From 2-01-FULL-49-10 sp041652335 (GTDB taxonomy: Bacteria > Patescibacteriota > Kazan-3B-28 > UBA10110): DNA of 7,106 bases. The stretch spans positions 1-7,106 of the forward strand of contig JBAZHL010000031.1 in NCBI GenBank assembly GCA_041652335.1, in the 5' to 3' direction. Of the stretch, positions 4,782 to 7,106 are shown piece by piece. A model generated the notes under the pieces. That model did no database searches, was not told where the DNA came from, and saw only the letters and a list, made by a program, of their open reading frames with translations. Positions within the stretch are counted from its first letter, which is position 1. Each line of letters begins with the position of its first letter. The translations under genes were made by a program, and so were the position numbers.

Positions 4782-5936
4782 CTAATTAGTGTAAACTCGT
4801 TGGACGCTTTCCGGCAAACGGGTGATCACCTCGTAGTTAATAGTGCCGGCCCAGTCCGCAATATCCGTGGCCGTGATCTCTTTTGATTTGCTGCGACCAA
4901 TAATTACTACCTCATCGCCCGGTTTGGATTTGGGCCGCTTGCTAATATCTAACATCGTCATGTTCATACAAATTCGCCCCACCATCGGTACCACCGATCC
5001 TTTAAGCAACATAAACCCCATATTGGATAGTGTTCTGGGCAATCCTTCGGCGTAACCTACCGGCACCACTCCAATCGTCATCGGCTTGGGCGCCTGAAAG
5101 CTGCAACCGTAACCAACATAGCTACCAGCCGAGATGCGGCGAACCGACACTAATCGTGTTCGATAGCGCAGAGCTGGTTTAAGATGAATCTTTTTAGCGT
5201 GTGGCTCTTTTTTGGCCCACGCCTGAACTCCTCGTGATGGCCATAAGCCGTACATACTAATTCCTAATCTAACTGCATTGAATCTCGACTCCGGTAATAA
5301 AATAGCGGCGGCCGAAGCGGCAGTGGAGATATAGGGGATTTTATCAACCTTTACCCCAATCTTTGTTAGCTTCATCAACAATTTTTCAAACTGGAACAGT
5401 TGAGATTTGGTGTAGCTTTTATTCAGCTCCTCCACACTCGCTAAATGCGTCCAGATGCCCTCCAACGACAAGTGCCGATGCTGTCCAATGGTACGAATAG
5501 CAGCTATCGCTTCATCGAGCAAAAAACCTAACCGATTGATCCCCGTCTCCAATTTAACGTGCAGATTAATCCGCTGCCGGACAATATTAGCCACAGCAAC
5601 AGCGTCTAACAATGAGCGGCGGTTGTGCACCACAAAGCTTATCTTATTGCGAGCCAGATCGACCATATCTTCTTTGGCGACCGCTCCCATTACTACGATT
5701 GGTCTAATTACCCCCTTCTTGCGTAGCTGAAGAGCTTCAGCAGCCGAGACTACTCCCAACATATCCGCGCCGCTTTTGATGGCTTGTAGCGCCACAGGCA
5801 AGATCCCGTGCCCGTAGGCATTGGACTTAACGACGGCGATGATCTTGGTATCGGACCGCTGGAGTCGTTTAATCTGCTTGATATTATGATCAATCGCACG
5901 TAGATCAATATTGATCCATGCCAGCGGCGCTTTCAC
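4782..5936 (-). CDS. alr: Alanine racemase
   Basis: This 384-aa PLP enzyme interconverts L- and D-alanine, supplying D-Ala for peptidoglycan in the cytosol. AVVKSNAYGHG (34-44) holds the PLP lysine, Lys37. KLETGINRLGF (128-138) holds the conserved Arg135, RLGISMYGL (223-231) the Arg that contacts the cofactor ring, and GSYVGYG (271-277) the catalytic Tyr276. GRICMNMTMLD (320-330) and INYEVITRL (366-374) complete the pattern; the usual CMDQ is CMNM here. All key catalytic residues are present. The start is GTG at 5936, chosen because a very strong AGGAGGTGA site ends 4 nt before it (GGAGG spaced 7 nt). It follows gyrB by 61 bp and runs into pyrG with a 2-bp gap. The context suggests one transcript of housekeeping genes. 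Confidence 0.97.
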   Translation of the reverse strand: MKAPLAWINIDLRAIDHNIKQIKRLQRSDTKIIAVVKSNAYGHGILPVALQAIKSGADMLGVVSAAEALQLRKKGVIRPIVVMGAVAKEDMVDLARNKISFVVHNRRSLLDAVAVANIVRQRINLHVKLETGINRLGFLLDEAIAAIRTIGQHRHLSLEGIWTHLASVEELNKSYTKSQLFQFEKLLMKLTKIGVKVDKIPYISTAASAAAILLPESRFNAVRLGISMYGLWPSRGVQAWAKKEPHAKKIHLKPALRYRTRLVSVRRISAGSYVGYGCSFQAPKPMTIGVVPVGYAEGLPRTLSNMGFMLLKGSVVPMVGRICMNMTMLDISKRPKSKPGDEVVIIGRSKSKEITATDIADWAGTINYEVITRLPESVQRVYTN

Positions 5937-5964
5937 TTTTTCACCTCCTAAGTGATACCTTCTA

Positions 5965-5988
5965 AGCGTTCGTTACCCAACGAGCGCT
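5965..5988 (-). other. Hairpin in the gyrB-alr gap
   Basis: In minus-strand RNA, AGCG-C-TCGTT (5988-5979) pairs with AACGA-A-CGCT (5974-5965) around a GGGT loop, giving 9 base pairs with one central mismatch. TAGAAGG follows instead of a T-run, so this is not a Rho-independent terminator. It lies between the gyrB stop and the strong alr ribosome binding site. It could be a processing or stability element, or have no role. Confidence 0.35.
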
Positions 5989-5997
5989 AAATTTTAC

Positions 5998-7106
5998 TTA
6001 AATATCCAGATTGGCAACGGCGGCGGCGTTATCTTGAATAAACTTTTTGCGGGGAGCAACGTCATCACCCATTAGTGTACTAAATATTGCGTCCGCCTGG
6101 ACAGCGTCATTGACCGTCACCTGTAATATTGTGCGACGTTCGGGATCCATAGTAGTGCTCCAAAGCTGTTCGGGGTTCATCTCACCCAAACCTTTATACC
6201 GTTGAATATCGGCGATCTTTTTGGGGCCACCTTCTGCCGCTGCCCCCTCGCCCTCTACCATCTCGGCTACTTCACCATCGGCCGTAGCGGCGGCCTCTTC
6301 GGCTTCGGCGGCCTTTTTACCAGCCTTGGTCGACCTCTTTTCCAGATCGGCTGCCCGTAATTTTTCTAGGATGGTTTCTTTTTCTTCGTCGCTATAGACG
6401 TACCACTGTTCCTTGCCCTTCTTAATCGAGTAGAGCGGCGGCTGAGCGATATAGAGATAACCGCGATCAATAACATCGCGCATAAAGCGGTAGAAGAAGG
6501 TTAACAATAGTACGCGAATATGGGCGCCGTCTACGTCCGCATCGGTCATAATAATGATTCGGTGGTAACGAATCTTATCGGCGTCAAACTGCTCACCAAT
6601 GCCTCCGCCCAGAGCGATCACCAGGGATTTAACCTCATTGTTGGCGATCATCTTATCTAATTGTGAACGCTCCACGTTTAAAATTTTTCCACGAAGGGGG
6701 AGTATGGCCTGGAAATTTCTGTCCCGGCCCTGCTTAGCCGAGCCGCCGGCAGAATCACCCTCGACGATGTAAAGTTCGCTACGAGAAGGATCTCTCTCGG
6801 AGCAATCGGCTAATTTACCCGGCAAGGTCATGCCTTCGAGCGCACCTTTACGGATAACGGTATCCCGGGCCGCTCTGGCGGCTAACCGCGCTCGGGCGGC
6901 TAACAGCACCTTGGCCAAGATCCGCCGGGCCTGAGTGGGGTTCTCCTCTAAGTAGCTACCAAAGTAGTCGTTCATGACGCCTTCGACCATCGTTCTGATC
7001 TCGGTATTACCGAGTTTGGACTTGGTCTGGCCTTCGAACTGCGGATCGGGGAGTTTAACGCTAATCACGGCCACCAAACCCTCCTGAACGTCCTCACCAG
7101 TTAGCG
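5998..7106 (-). CDS. gyrB: DNA gyrase subunit B, C-terminal part (5' truncated by window)
   Basis: The frame is open to the window edge; 368 residues are visible, starting LTGEDVQEGL, and the true start lies beyond the window. GyrB is the ATPase subunit of the A2B2 topoisomerase that introduces negative supercoils. The visible part covers the end of the transducer domain (VISVKLPDPQFEGQTKSKLGN) and the Toprim domain. The latter has ELYIVEGDSAGGSAKQGRDR with the catalytic Glu at visible residue 115, LPLRGKILNVE at 136-145, and MTDADVDGAHIR with the metal-binding Asp188 and Asp190. The C-terminal QRYKGLGEMNPEQLW (301-315) and MGDDVAPRKKFI follow, ending NLDI, which favours GyrB over ParE. About 43 residues rich in Ala, Glu, Gly and Lys (visible 251-293, bases 6226-6354) sit before PKKIADIQRYKGLGE, where many GyrB proteins have only a short linker. 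It is the first gene of the gyrB-alr-pyrG series. Confidence 0.97.
   Translation of the reverse strand, partial: LTGEDVQEGLVAVISVKLPDPQFEGQTKSKLGNTEIRTMVEGVMNDYFGSYLEENPTQARRILAKVLLAARARLAARAARDTVIRKGALEGMTLPGKLADCSERDPSRSELYIVEGDSAGGSAKQGRDRNFQAILPLRGKILNVERSQLDKMIANNEVKSLVIALGGGIGEQFDADKIRYHRIIIMTDADVDGAHIRVLLLTFFYRFMRDVIDRGYLYIAQPPLYSIKKGKEQWYVYSDEEKETILEKLRAADLEKRSTKAGKKAAEAEEAAATADGEVAEMVEGEGAAAEGGPKKIADIQRYKGLGEMNPEQLWSTTMDPERRTILQVTVNDAVQADAIFSTLMGDDVAPRKKFIQDNAAAVANLDI

Overview
The window looks like chromosomal DNA of a small-genome bacterium, most likely a member of the Candidate Phyla Radiation (Patescibacteria). This is inferred from three things: a TRM11-like methyltransferase with an EPYLGP motif just upstream of rpmA, the short L27 sequence, and the flavour of GyrB and PyrG. 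The phylum within the group cannot be fixed by eye. UGA is used as a stop codon (end of pyrG and others), so the UGA=Gly code of Gracilibacteria/Absconditabacteria does not apply.

Layout. On the plus strand, positions 1-788 hold the 3' end of a methyltransferase gene and a complete rpmA, 17 bp apart. Positions 789-1102 carry no gene. They hold a 107-bp nested inverted-repeat element of the dispersed type that yields spurious 'VIPAEAGIQ' peptides, a strong terminator for minus-strand transcription, and a foldable 3' leader to that terminator. Everything else reads on the minus strand. In transcription order it is gyrB (3' part), alr, pyrG, then a run of six unrecognised genes: a six-TM protein of 234 aa, four very small single- or double-TM proteins (49, 71, 95 and 56 aa), and a 49-aa basic protein with a CxxC...HxH pattern. 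Two of these small genes (1313-1462 and 1103-1273) were found by reading the minus strand directly.

How the genes relate. gyrB (DNA supercoiling), alr (D-alanine for peptidoglycan) and pyrG (CTP supply) are housekeeping genes, closely spaced with no convincing terminator between them. pyrG starts 2 nt after the alr stop with no Shine-Dalgarno site and is probably translated by coupling. The small-gene run has good Shine-Dalgarno sites at all six starts, short gaps and one terminator at its end, so it is very likely expressed, but no gene in it could be assigned a function. It is the most novel part of the window. In the gap before the 71-aa gene there are mutually exclusive hairpins, one of which would mask that gene's ribosome binding site.
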